Shown here: in pieces, positions 48,649 through 63,749 of the stretch
Numbering within the stretch: position 1 is the first letter of the stretch
Layout of the letters: every line of letters begins with the position of its first letter
Assembly: GCA_024760905.1 (NCBI GenBank)
Contig: CM045734.1
Coordinates: forward strand, 35,806,064 to 35,870,063
Reading direction: 5' to 3'
DNA: 64,000 nucleotides
From: Plotosus lineatus
Taxonomy: Eukaryota; Chordata; Actinopteri; Siluriformes; Plotosidae
The notes under the pieces: model-generated
Seen by the model: only the letters and a program-made list of their open reading frames with translations
The model's database searches: none
What the model was told of the DNA's origin: nothing
Made by a program: the position numbers and the translations under genes

Positions 48649-48947
48649 CCTGCAGTGATTGCAGACCCATTTAGGATGTGTGCTCCCTTTTGCCTCAAGT
48701 CATCTGGCACTGGCTACATTTTGTGGGCTGAGAATTAACTGGACCTTTCTCCATTTTGTAACATGTGAAGCCAGTTCCAGTTAATTCTCAGCACATCTAA
48801 GCACACAAGCTTTCTTTATGTCATTTTATTTTTTAAAGTTATAATAGAGAAGGATGTACATCTTTCTCTTCCAAACACAGGCATCAGGGTATGGTCGGGA
48901 AATTTATAATGGATTGTATACTTGGATTATTCTCATTTTCCTTTGCC

Positions 48948-49054
48948 AAAATGCTTAATCCTACTGGACTCATGCGGAGGCTGAAGCCTAGCATACCCGA
49001 CACGAGGCAAAGGCAGGGTACACCCTGAACAGTTTGGCAGACCATCACAGGGCC

Positions 49055-49093
<39 letters not shown>

Positions 49094-49262
49094 ACACACA
49101 CAAACACACCATGCACAGTTATATCCACACTAAAGGGCAATTTGGAAAAGATTATGATCCAAATGTGCATGTCTTTGGAATGTGGGAGGAAAACGGGGTG
49201 CCAGGAGTAACCCATACAAGCAAGGAAAAGGAAAAAGCATCAAAACTCCACATTAACACTTT
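48948..49262 (-). mobile_element. Family A repeat
   Basis: Minus-strand copy, CA tract (49,049-49,105) at the same internal position as in the copy at 12,500. Confidence 0.8.
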
Positions 49263-51264
49263 CTAAAGTAGTTACATCAGAAGAATTCGAAAACAGCATG
49301 AAAGTCATGTATAAAATTAACAAAAGATATATTTTTGGAATATTTATCATCATCAAGAGTATTGTTCATGTGAACCATCAAGGCTTAGAGGTCTGAGGAA
49401 GATAATGTATTTATCAGCACTGAAATTTTCCACTGTAGTCCCTAAAATTAATTTCTCTTTCCATTCATTCAGTATCTGTAATATATTTTACTCCCATTTC
49501 ATCAGCTTCTAATTCATTCTGAAAAACGTTCTGCCTTCTTCCTCACAATCAGTATTAGAACAGGACTTTGCAATTTACATTTCATTGCCCTGAGCTGAAC
49601 ACCAGAAAGAATGAGATGCCATGCTATTTGATTTCAAATGGGTTTTAACCCAGAAGATTGGAGAAAGCCAGTCATGTCACAAAGTCTGGTCTATCAGGCC
49701 GGTGACAAGCATTAGCTGTGGAAAATTACCCTCCCTCCCTGGAGACAGAATGGCATGTTCACTCGAAAACAGAGCTAAATATGCTATTATCTTGCCTCTT
49801 TTCCTGCCTATACTTCTATAACTATTCAATTTGGCACAACATTTATGGGGGAAAATAACAAAATAAGCATCAAGTGGGTCCCATCTGTCTGTTTGCGAGG
49901 AGCAAATTGACCAAAACTGAAGCCGGCTTGTAGTGTAAGTTGATTAATTTATGCAAAAATCTTGCATTATGCATAACCAATTTAGTGGTGAAAGATAACA
50001 GGGATGTTCTAGACTGTGAGCGTTGGCAGTCCACAGATATGAAAGATATTTGATCAACCAAAACAAGATGGAGGCCAATAGTATGTAAGATCAGTGAGGC
50101 CACCTCTTCCAAGACCTCAATTTTGAAGTTAAAACAGAAACAAGATCGAAAAAGGGTAAATTAGCATTTTATATAACAATATTAGTTCGCACCTAGAGCA
50201 CAGTGGAGGACACATGCCCATCTTGGCTGTAGCTCATGATTTCTTGCCGTAGGTTCAACAGTCTCCTAGCAACCACTGCAAGGGAAAAAAGTTGAGGAAA
50301 AAAAATTGGATCTCATATGGCCTACTTTTTTTTTTTTTTTTTTTTTTTGTTATTGCTTAAGGGTTCACTGAACTAGAGACTCTTGCACTTCATGAATTCC
50401 TGTGTTATTCTTTTCTGAATCAGGGCTATTGCAATCCCTAATGGAAATAATGAGCAAATTATGCATGAATACCAATTGTATCTATATAATTAGGAAGAAA
50501 TAAGTTGGCATATAGTTGTCTTGATGTTCACTGCTGATGAATGACTATTTAAATATACATAAGCATAATTTGCTGAGTGGGAATGGAGAAGATGAATGGT
50601 AATGTACTGATGAAATCTATTTAATACTAAAGAATTTTGGTAAATGAAGTATACTAGATGTCTTGTGTGTCATCGTAAAATGTAAGTGCATGATTATATT
50701 CCAGTTGAGGAGCGAGCCTCAATTACAATTACTGTTTACCTATTCTGAGAAAGGGTTCGAGTAGAACCCCTTTGGGGGTCTTAAATGTCAAAAAGAGTGA
50801 TTATAAGTAAGCACTACTAAAGAAAATGTTTACACCTAAAACAGTTCTGCTTTTAAAATATTATTTATTTATTTTATTTTAATTTTATATTCTGTTAATT
50901 GGAAAAATGCTATGGAGAGATCTTGAATATCAGTGTAGGCTGCATCCATTCACAGGATTTGGCGGCACCCTGTGGCCAAAACAAAAGAGTACCAGTACAC
51001 TATTTCCAACGATGTTCCCTTTAAATCCCAAGGCAATGCAAAATGATTTTTGCTCAGCGAAAACCAAGTTATAAAATTTTCACTCCAAACAATAAGAGAG
51101 CTGGCGCTGCTCTCCAGAAGTTAAAACCTAAATGTACTGATAACACATTTACTATCAAATAAATCTGATTTACAGTGGAGCTCATTTAGCTGCAAACATA
51201 TTACAGTATACTAAAAATAACTACAAAGAAGCAGAAAATATAAAACATATATGGTCTTCTCTTC

Positions 51265-51265
<1 letters not shown>
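49263..51265 (-). other. Intergenic and probable lix1 3' UTR
   Basis: No repeats recognised except a T-run at 50,329-50,348. Several inverse AATAAA signals (TTTATT) near 50,865-50,880 could end the lix1 transcript about 630 bases after its stop; this is inferred. Confidence 0.4.

Positions 51266-51269
<4 letters not shown>

Positions 51270-51316
<47 letters not shown>
51270..51316 (+). repeat. (CA)n microsatellite
   Basis: About 23 CA units. A more irregular CA-rich stretch follows at 51,412-51,502, just after the lix1 stop. Confidence 0.96.
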
Positions 51317-51317
<1 letters not shown>

Positions 51318-51504
51318 TTACTTTGTCATGAGGTCAAAATTGTCAGATATTTCTATCCTTGTCCAAACATTTGGTCCTCATCAAGATGTAAACAAAGACC
51401 CCTCCCACCCCACACAAACACACACACACACACACACACATGCACACATGCACACTCACTCGCCCGCCCACCGACACACACATCACACACACATCTCACA
51501 CACT

Positions 51505-51909
<405 letters not shown>

Positions 51910-51912
51910 TTA

Positions 51913-51913
<1 letters not shown>

Positions 51914-51946
<33 letters not shown>
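51914..51946 (-). repeat. (TG)n tract (minus strand) at the lix1 exon 6 acceptor
   Basis: About 16 TG units on the transcribed strand, separated from the acceptor AG by only TCTAAC. Confidence 0.96.
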
Positions 51947-51948
<2 letters not shown>

Positions 51949-52393
51949 TGAGAGGATGGATGCTTGAATGTACTTATTGCTATGGTTGAGTTAATATTTG
52001 TGTTTTTTTCCCCCCCAGTCTTATTTGCTCAGTTTTTTAACTAAAAAAACTCTACAGGACTCCAAGACGTCTCTATAGTATATTTACTGATACTGACTAT
52101 ATGTGTCGGTAGGACAAGAAAGTTGAAGTATTTTGGTTTGCTAGGGATAAGTGACAAAGAACGAAAAGCATAAAAACAAATAGTAAAGAAGTTTGCAAAC
52201 ACCAATAATTTTCATTAATATGAGAGCATCATGCTGTGCATTTTATAAGTTCGTGGTTGCATCTAAGCATTACTGATCAGAATGAGAGTTCACACTACAC
52301 TACTACCAAGTTGCCACTAGGCCCTTGGGAAAAGCCTCGTACCTTATCAGCTCATCCAATCCGCATCAATCCAACATGGAAAAAGGAAAAATA

Positions 52394-53218
52394 CAGACAC
52401 TCCTCGCTTTACGTTCATTCATTTTACGTATTTTTTTATTTTACGTTTTTTTGTTTTTTTTTAATTATGTCAAATTTTGAGTTTGGCGTGCTCTCTGTAG
52501 TATGAAACGTACCTACGTAGTACGCTGACATAATACACTACATCCGCATGACGCTGCGTCCATTGTTTACAAACGGCAGACTGAACGTGCCCCTCCTTCT
52601 TCCCAGTTCACCGCGTAGTACCCTCATGTTAAGATGTCGTCTCTGTGATCATTGTGTTTACTCTGTTTTGTGGACTTTTGTAACCCTAAGCAAATATGGT
52701 TGGTCGGAAGTGTAAGCCTACTAGTGATAGTGGTAATCAGAAAAAGCGGCAAGCCATCTCCTTAGAAACAAAGATGGATATTATCAAGAAAACCGATGCC
52801 GGTGAAAAACACGCGACTGTTGCACGTTTTTTCCAAATGGCTCCGTCGACCATCGGAACCATTTACAAGCAGAAAGATCACGTCACAGAGCATGTTAAAG
52901 GTTATATTTTATACTGGTCTTGATATTTGATGAGTGAATTTGATTAAAATTTATCTATTTGAAATTATTTTGCCTGAATTTAATTTATTTGAAATTAATG
53001 TTGATATTATTTGATATATTTGATATTATTTTACAATGTTATGTTTATAATAATAGATTTAGGGGTGTTTTATAAGATACGCTAATGGTATTTATGGATG
53101 TATAGTACAGTATGAATGTCATACATCACTGGAACATACAGTAACAACTTACGTTTTTTTTTTCACCTTACGTTCGGCCGTCCGGGAATGAACTAAAACG
53201 TAAGTCGGGGGGCGTCTG
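52394..53218 (+). mobile_element. Tigger/pogo element, deleted, with an N-terminal DNA-binding ORF
   Basis: Inverted termini CAGACACTCCTCGCTTTACG and (inverse) CAGACGCCCCCCGACTTACG, each next to TA. The ORF at 52,696-52,923 (75 codons) matches the first helix-turn-helix of Tigger/CENP-B-type transposases (KKRQAISLETKMDIIKK, HATVARFFQMAPSTIGTI). The DDE catalytic part is absent; 825 bp against well over 2 kb for full elements. In lix1 intron 5. Confidence 0.88.
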
Positions 53219-53233
53219 TATATAAAATCAGGA

Positions 53234-53331
53234 ACATCCGCATGATGCTGCATCCATTGTTTACAAACGGCAGACTGAACGTGCCCCTCCTTCTTCCCAG
53301 TTCACCGCGTAGTACCCTCATGTTAAGACGT
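53234..53331 (+). repeat. Duplicate of a Tigger internal segment outside the element
   Basis: Copies 52,540-52,637 with two differences (ACG to ATG, GCG to GCA), both CpG-type changes. Lies 16 bases beyond the right terminus. Confidence 0.9.
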
Positions 53332-53470
53332 CATGTTAAGATAATTTTATTCACAAGGCATGTTCTGTAAACCCTTACCACAGTTTCCAGAATTTTTATT
53401 TGTTCCCAAAGTACCTGATTCAATGATCAGCTAATTTGCAGCTTTGTGTATCGTCTTACAGTCTGTGTAT

Positions 53471-53790
53471 TACTCACTCACTCATTTACTGAATCCTACT
53501 AGGTTCACGGGAAGGTCCGAGCGCTATATCAGCCGATACTGGCTCACCAGAGCTTTGTAGTGCCACACACAACCACTAGTATTCACACTCATATATGGAG
53601 ACAATTTGGAAAACCATTTAGCCCAACGTGATGTGTTTGGATTGTGGGAGGAAATCAGAGTGTCCGGAGGAAACCCAGTCCAGCGCTGCAAACTCCACAC
53701 AGATACGTCTGAGTCTAGGAATGCAGCCCAGGACCTTCTTGTTGTGAGGTGCACATGCTTATACAGTCAGGTTATTCAACCAGGGAGATT
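53471..53790 (-). mobile_element. Family A repeat
   Basis: Minus-strand copy; inverse TTGTGGGAGGAAATCAGAG and TGGAGACAATTTGG blocks, decayed head near 53,780. Confidence 0.75.
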
Positions 53791-53978
53791 ACTCAAATGT
53801 ATGTGACAGGGAAGGCTGCAAACTCGGAATTGTGTAAATACTCATAAGTTTTCAAATATTTCCAAAATATTGTGTTTTGTCTAACAGCCAGTACAGGAAT
53901 TCAACATCACAGTGATATTAAACTATTAAAAGAGATTTAAACTTTGTGCTTCAGATGCTTTTAAAAGTTGTATATCTT

Positions 53979-54298
53979 CTTCTTTCATTTCGGCTTTTTC
54001 CCTTTCTCAGGGGTCGCCACAGCGAATGATCTGATTCGCACATTTGATTTGGCGTAAGTTTTTACGTCGGATGCCCTTCCTGTCACAACCCTTTTAGCAA
54101 GGGACAGAAACACGCTGACTGCTTTGCAGCTACTCTTTTACGGAAGTCAGCAATGGTTCTTTTACACGCCTCTCACCATAGACAGTGAGAGAAATGGCCC
54201 GCCTTTGATAACCCAATTAGCCGCACTGGGAAGACAGTGACAACCTTGTGGGGACTTGAACCCCCAACCTTAGGATCAGCGATACTGCGCCCTATACT
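53979..54298 (-). mobile_element. Family B SINE with RTE-type tail
   Basis: RTE-like 3' end at the left, core, and a shortened head at the right (B-box region GGGGTTCAAGTCC). Ten-bp duplication TGTATATCTT at 53,969-53,978 and 54,299-54,308. Confidence 0.9.
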
Positions 54299-54308
54299 GT
54301 ATATCTTT

Positions 54309-56886
<2,578 letters not shown>

Positions 56887-57374
56887 TCATTGCTATTCAT
56901 TATTATCATATCTTGCTCAAGTTTAATTCATCACACTAGTGACCCTAATTCAACACAAATATACTCTCCAACTTGTCTCTGGAGCTTATCACACTGTAAC
57001 ATCAACACTGAAAGTTATATTGATCTAGTCCTGTGTTTTCATAACTAACACTAATGCAGAAATCACAGGAATTTTAACATGCATTATTTTTCATCAGGTT
57101 AACTTTGCTTATGAAACGGCTCTTGGGGTCATTTTATGTGGCTCATTTGAGGTAGTAAATGTTATGTTTGTTTTGGATGACATCCATACATTGTTCTTGA
57201 AGTTAAGAAAATGCTTTTCCCAAAAAAGGTTATGATGACATTTATTAAAGATGTACTGTGTGCTACTAAAAGGTGGGGATTCTACGAACACAGAGTAGCC
57301 TCAAATTTGCTTGTATTATAAATATTTTTTTTTTACAAATGAATATATTTTCAGGAAAAAAGGAAGTTTCTTCA

Positions 57375-57515
<141 letters not shown>

Positions 57516-57654
57516 TCAATCTGAAGGAGACACAAATTCAGTGGGAGGGCAAGATGTCTTTTTGCTTTTATCAACGCTGGTTGTAATCGTTGCTTGGGAA
57601 CAAAAGATTCAGCCCAAACATGAGAAATAGCAGGAAAGAGAGAGAGAGAGAGGA

Positions 57655-57872
<218 letters not shown>

Positions 57873-58190
57873 AAAAGCTTCAGAGGAAGTCAGGACATCT
57901 ATTAGGACAGAACAGTGTGTGGGGGATTTTTGTAGGTTTTGTAATCATTTGCATGCCTCCTCACTAATTTGGATTGGAAGTTATGCAAATACACCTCCGC
58001 AAGTATAGACAGTATGTGAATTAAATGCAGTGAAGGTGTTAATAAATATTTTCCAAAGTGTAAAAAAAAAAAAACTATTTTCTTTGGTAGTTTTGTCAGT
58101 TACTAGAAGGTTGACATGAAAACACACAGGCACTGCATTATGAAACTTTTTGGAAATTGGATTTAAGCTGATCAGCCATAAAAACCTTTT

Positions 58191-58539
58191 TATTTTTGAA
58201 CGTGACCTGGTGGTAAAGGGCACTGTATCACTGATCCTAGGGTTGGGGGTTCGAGTCCCACTCTCCACAAGGTTGTCACTGCCCCCCCCCCCAGCCCCCC
58301 GTGCAGCTAACTGGGTTATCAAAGGCCGGCTACGTCTCTCTCACTGTCTATGGTGAGAGGCATGTAAAAGAACCATTGCTGACTTTTGTAAAGCTGTCAG
58401 CGTGTCTCTGTCCCTTACTAAAAGGGTTGTGTCAGGAAGGGCATCCGATGTAAAAACCTATGCCAAATGAAACGTGCGAATCAGATGATTCGTTGTTGTG
58501 ACCCCTGAAAAAGGGGAAAAGCTGAAAGCAAAAGAAGCG
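58191..58539 (+). mobile_element. Family B SINE with RTE-type tail
   Basis: Decayed head, B-box GGGTTCGAGTCC, core, GGAAGGGCATCCGATG block, RTE-like end and GAAAGCAAAAGAAG tail. Perfect 12-bp duplication ATAAAAACCTTT at 58,179-58,190 and 58,540-58,551. In lix1 intron 3. Confidence 0.92.
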
Positions 58540-58689
58540 ATAAAAACCTTTGGGATGTAAATTGAATATTACTGAATGTCTCACAACAGATGCATATGTC
58601 ATGATGTGAGATGCGTTAGGTAGCAAGTTCATTGTCCGTTCTCAAACTTGATGTTTTGTAAGCTGGAAAAATGAGAAAGCACAAGATGT

Positions 58690-58990
58690 GACTTTGAAAT
58701 GTGGCAAAATGCTGATGAGATGGTCAGTTGGAGCCATGGAAGAAGGTGGACTGGTCTGATAAATCACATTTTCTTTTACATGCACTCAGCTTGCATCAGG
58801 ATGTATATGCGTCACTTTCCGAGGGAAGAGGTGGCAAAAAAACAGCAAAGAAGTCACTGGAAGTACATAATGTGATGTCCTGGGCAATGTTTTGCTGGGA
58901 AATCTCAGGTCCTACAATTCATACGAATGTCACTTCCACAAAACTGTTCAGGAATGGTTGAAGGTTTAAGGAAACCCGGTCTCCATATGC
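58690..58990 (+). mobile_element. Tc1-like transposase remnant
   Basis: WKKVDWSDKSHFLLH, then VMSWAMFCWEISGPTIH, then a QNCSGMVEGL stretch like the KMVQEWF region; pattern of a teleost Tc1-like transposase (consensus WSDESRFLLH). Stops and internal loss. Confidence 0.75.
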
Positions 58991-59005
58991 AGCTCCATAA
59001 GCACT

Positions 59006-59007
<2 letters not shown>

Positions 59008-59080
<73 letters not shown>
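59008..59080 (+). repeat. (TG)n microsatellite
   Basis: About 36 TG units with one TA, then a short TATA block. Confidence 0.97.
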
Positions 59081-59082
<2 letters not shown>

Positions 59083-59114
59083 ATATATATTATATCCATA
59101 TATGTATAATTATC

Positions 59115-59236
59115 ATTTATATACAACTACGCAATTGAATGTTAAAGGCCTTGCTCAAGGGCCCAACAGTAGCAATAGTGGGATTGAACCACTGGCCTTC
59201 AGATCAGTAACCCATCGCCTTAACCACTAAGAAACT
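59115..59236 (-). mobile_element. Family D dispersed repeat
   Basis: AAGGCCTTGCTCAAGGGCCC and an inverse tRNA-like end (GCCTTAACCACTAAG), as at 14,165-14,335. Confidence 0.75.
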
Positions 59237-59446
59237 ACCTGCAGTGTCCTCTAAGAGTCAACCTTGCTTGCGTCCATGAGGTTTAAATCTGATTAAATCT
59301 GCATGAAATTAACGGGGCCTTAAAAAAAAAAAAAAAAAAACACTGCACTTCCCACAGCATTCCTACAAATGCATATGTATCTGTTTACAATACATTCATT
59401 GTTCAATTCAAACAATATATTCTTTTTTATGACTACATCAAGAAAA

Positions 59447-59950
<504 letters not shown>

Positions 59951-60129
59951 CTAATAAAAACAGGCAGATAGGAAAGAGGTATTCAAATATTTAAAATGAA
60001 ATGTGCATTATTTAAAAAAAAAACCATAGCTCGAGCACTACTCGCCATCATTGGAAATGGCCGAGTTCATATAAGAACTTACTCCCAAGCACAGACACAT
60101 GGTAACACTATCATAGAAATACGAATAAA

Positions 60130-60720
60130 TTTATAACTCTAAAGGGATCAGATTCAGTTTGGAGACCGCTCGCTAGCAATGAGATCACTCATTTGCAATG
60201 CCAAATACACAAGCTGCGAGACACCAGCCCTGTTCATGAAGATGGATGAAAAATATGTAAAAAGAGATTAGAAAAATAAGAAAACAAAAATAAAAAAGCA
60301 GGAGGATAAGGAGAACGGATGATCAAGGTTAGCCGTAGTGCAGCCTCTTTGATCTGAAGGGAGCGGCGAAAGGAAAGCTCTCTATAGCATTAGTCTGTTG
60401 TGTTCCGGACATGAAATGAGGCCATAGAAAGGAAATGCTTACAGGGCAGGCGATGTGGAAGTCTCTGGTGCCCATAGCCTGATCAAAGGAGCCGAAAACT
60501 ATTCAAACAGGCAGTTCAGCACACTGGCTTTAACTCCCTGATGTTTCTCAGTTCCTGTAAAAGGCAGCAGCTGGTTCTCAGTGCTCCTCAAATAGCACAC
60601 GTCTCAAAATGGAGCTATGGTTACTGAACCCCATGGAAAGCGATCCTGGATTATCTGACTGCACACAACTCTGCAATCTGTGTCACACTTCAGACAAATG
60701 TGATCAAAGAATTAAACATG
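60130..60720 (-). promoter_or_regulatory. Candidate lix1 intronic regulatory region with three TCF/LEF-type sites
   Basis: Repeat-free, mixed composition part of lix1 intron 2. The octamer GATCAAAG occurs at 60,481-60,488 and 60,702-60,709 and as its inverse CTTTGATC at 60,347-60,354. The word fits the TCF/LEF consensus. Regulatory role is inferred. Confidence 0.4.
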
Positions 60721-61231
60721 TTTATCATGGCATCTGGGTACGGAACTCACTTTTTGGATTCATCTGTTCATTGTGATGAATCCACAATATAACGTCTTAA
60801 CCTTCCCATTTATTTCAGTAATCCTAATCCACGGTTGCACTAAAAATGGACTGAATTCCAAAATGAAAAAGTGGTATTACCGACCGTCATGTTAGAAGTT
60901 AATTAAATACACAGAACCCATTACTGTGTTTTGTTTTGTTTTTCTCAATTCTGTCTCCTCAAGCCTAATGTTCCTTCTTCAGGTGAAAGAAATCATTTTG
61001 GGTGGTGGGTTTAAGGAGTTGATCTAATAAGAAACACCTATTAATATTAGTTTTCACACAGGAGTCATTGAACAGAGCCGACAAGACCACACCAAGATAT
61101 GCCAGTTACACTGTTATCACCTGACAAGGTCAGAATTGTCAGCAAATGATCAACACAAGGTTATTTTCCTGCAAGTATTCTGCACACCTACTAAAACATG
61201 GCGTCTGCAATAGCAGTCTTCCTGCACACTA

Positions 61232-61459
<228 letters not shown>

Positions 61460-61977
61460 TTACTATACCTTTATTGGATTATCTTGGATTTCATTGTGAA
61501 ATACAATATTTATTCGAAGTGCTAAGATATTGGGAGTCCTAGTTATCCATTAAAACGGAATAGTGAAGATCGTGTAGTTCCCCATCTTTCCAAAGTATTC
61601 ATAGTTTTAATTCCTGTAGCAGACTCCTATACTAACATCTGCCTAGTAAAGTTTGCAATTTCTGAAGTGCATGTCAAACACTGAAAAAACCTGCTTAAGT
61701 GTAAGTGCTTATGACATCATGCTTATAAACCACTTAGTGCCAGAAATGAGTACTGTATCTACTGTCAAGTATTTATACAAACATTCACTGGACTTGTGCT
61801 GCCTCCCAAATAATTTACTTTCCAATAACGGAGCTATTTATCAAAGTAAATTAAGTTAGAATTTGGCAAGCCTCATGGAGAGTTTTATGCTGATCTAGGA
61901 TCATATATTCTTTCCTAAATCCTAATTTTTAGTGTCATGAGACATACAGCAATTTGATCGTATATCAGTACAAAGGG

Positions 61978-62334
61978 TTAGCAGTGGTGGCCTGGTGGTT
62001 AAAAAGTCGCTGATCCTAAGGTTGGGGGTTCGAGTCCCAGTCTCCACAGGGTTGTCACTGCCCTCCCAGTGCAGCTAACTGGGTTAGCAAAGGCCGGCCA
62101 TGTCTCTCACTGTCTATGGTGAGAAGAACCATTCCTGACTTTCAACAAGAGCTGCATAGCGTCAGCGTGTTTCTGCCCCCTTGCTAAACGGTTGTGTCAG
62201 GAAGGGCATCCAGCATAAAAACCTTTGCCAAATCAAACATACGAATCATTGATATGACTTCCATGAAGATGGAGGAAGATGATTCACTGTGGCCACCACT
62301 GAAAGGGAACAGCCGAAAGGAAAGGAAGAAGAAG
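61978..62334 (+). mobile_element. Family B SINE with a longer RTE-type end
   Basis: Head and B-box GGGTTCGAGTCC, core, GGAAGGGCATCCAGCA block, then an extra stretch (GAAGATGGAGGAAGATGATTC) that matches the end of the LINE ORF before the common CACTGTGGCC...GAAAGG end and GAA-type tail. Duplication ATCAGTACAAAGGG at 61,964-61,977 and 62,335-62,348. In lix1 intron 1. Confidence 0.92.
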
Positions 62335-62348
62335 ATCAGTACAAAGGG

Positions 62349-63285
62349 CTAGCGTCTGTCAACACACAACCAAGCAGCACAAATGTGCCGCTGTGTGAAA
62401 GTTAGTTTATGTTTTTGTACTAAAGCTAGCTTTTTTGCTGAAATGTCAACGGGGTGAAACTTGAGTGTGTGCTAAAGGAATTCTCACCTTTTCCTGTGGG
62501 TTCACTAACACTTTCTGTCTTCATTGTACAAGTTATTTACACAAATCCCTCAAATGTCTGAGTACGTCATCATATTCAATATAACACCCTGTACATCACA
62601 TATATTAAGCACAACCAAGGAGCAGAAGGACTCTCTGATGAGTATTATTTTCCAAGATTTTTTTCCAAACATGTTTTTACCTTTTTTTTTGTCCTGGGAG
62701 TTCAAACCGCTGTTGAATCTCCCCAGTTGTGGTGTGCTGCATAGCGTTGATTTGAATGCTCCAACAGAAAAGATTTAGCTCAGGTTAGGCCTGTCACTTA
62801 TCTCAACAGAATGTTAGAGCTGTCCAACATCAACACAAGGGAACACTTATTTATCCAATTAAGCAGGTGTTCTAGGTCTGAACGTGTGCTGCAGACGAAT
62901 GGCAAAAGCAGGAGTGATAGCAATATCTGTGTGATGGATTCAATGCGTTTCATCACCCTGAGTAACAGTTTGAGAAGTGTGCTTTAATCAAATCCATCCC
63001 ATGTAGAAGGGCAGCAAAAATATTATGAGGGGGAAAACCCCAAAATGCTGGATATTGTTTTAAGGGGATCATATTTGTAAGAAGAGAGGTGTTTTATCAT
63101 GCAGCATTGTCTACCTTTATATTTATTTGAATAAAACTATCCACAGAGAGCAACACACATGTTTAAGTGCTGTAATCGAGCACTGAAGATGTGAATGCTG
63201 AGTATTTGACATTCTGATAAAATCATAAAATCAATATCTAGTATAAATTGAGATGAGCACTCTTTTCTTGAAACTTATGAATTAA
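62349..63285 (-). other. lix1 intron 1, no recognised element
   Basis: No gene or repeat family recognised. Confidence 0.5.
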
Positions 63286-63286
63286 C

Positions 63287-63333
<47 letters not shown>

Positions 63334-63344
63334 GTGGGGGGGGG
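63286..63344 (+). repeat. (TG)n followed by G-rich tract
   Basis: About 20 TG units then GGTGGGGTGGGGGGGGG, which could form a G-quadruplex. Confidence 0.93.
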
Positions 63345-63659
63345 CTGCTTCAATTTAGTTGAATTGCTTGTACTAAAGTTTAGGCTCAATTTAGTTTTAG
63401 TGCTCATTTATTAAATCCCATTTATCACTAATATATGAACAACATAATTATGTAAGTATATAATTATATACAGTACATGTAATACTAATATTAACACTTT
63501 AACAGTTTAATTTAATAATAGTATGGGAAATGCAATCATTCAATGCATATTACTACTGTAAAGTTCACATAGATCCATTTTTGAGGCACGTGACATAATA
63601 CTCAACCCAGTTGAACACAGTGGCACATATGCAGCTCTGGATTAATAATTGTTACTTAC

Positions 63660-63705
63660 AGTCTTTAAAGGCTCTGTCATCATCTGAATCTGCTGTGGAA
63701 GTCAT
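63660..63705 (-). CDS. lix1: lix1 coding exon 1 (start codon)
   Basis: ATG at 63,705-63,703, then TSTADSDDDRAFKD and one base of the next codon. The end, FKD plus Leu completed by exon 2, matches FKDLNVV in human LIX1, which fixes the frame. An in-frame TGA directly upstream and purine at -3 support this ATG. Exon totals give 308 residues. LIX1 acts in limb, neural and digestive muscle progenitors, as shown in other vertebrates. The N-terminus is about 12 residues shorter than in human. Donor GTAAGT from 63,659. Confidence 0.9.
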
Positions 63706-63749
63706 CTTTCATATCCCAAATGTCCTGTACTAACACTTTCTATGACCAT
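63702..63749 (-). other. Upstream ORF overlapping the lix1 start
   Basis: ATG at 63,749-63,747, 15 codons, and a TGA that shares ATGA with the lix1 start codon. Real only if transcription starts upstream of 63,749, which the sequence does not show. Confidence 0.5.

Noticed and set aside
48517..48738. Poly-Asn ORF (and poly-Leu on the other strand)
   Set aside because: It is a translation of the AAT microsatellite.
52696..52923. Host DNA-binding gene (CENP-B-like)
   Set aside because: It lies between Tigger termini with TA duplications, so it is a transposase fragment, with no sign of further exons.
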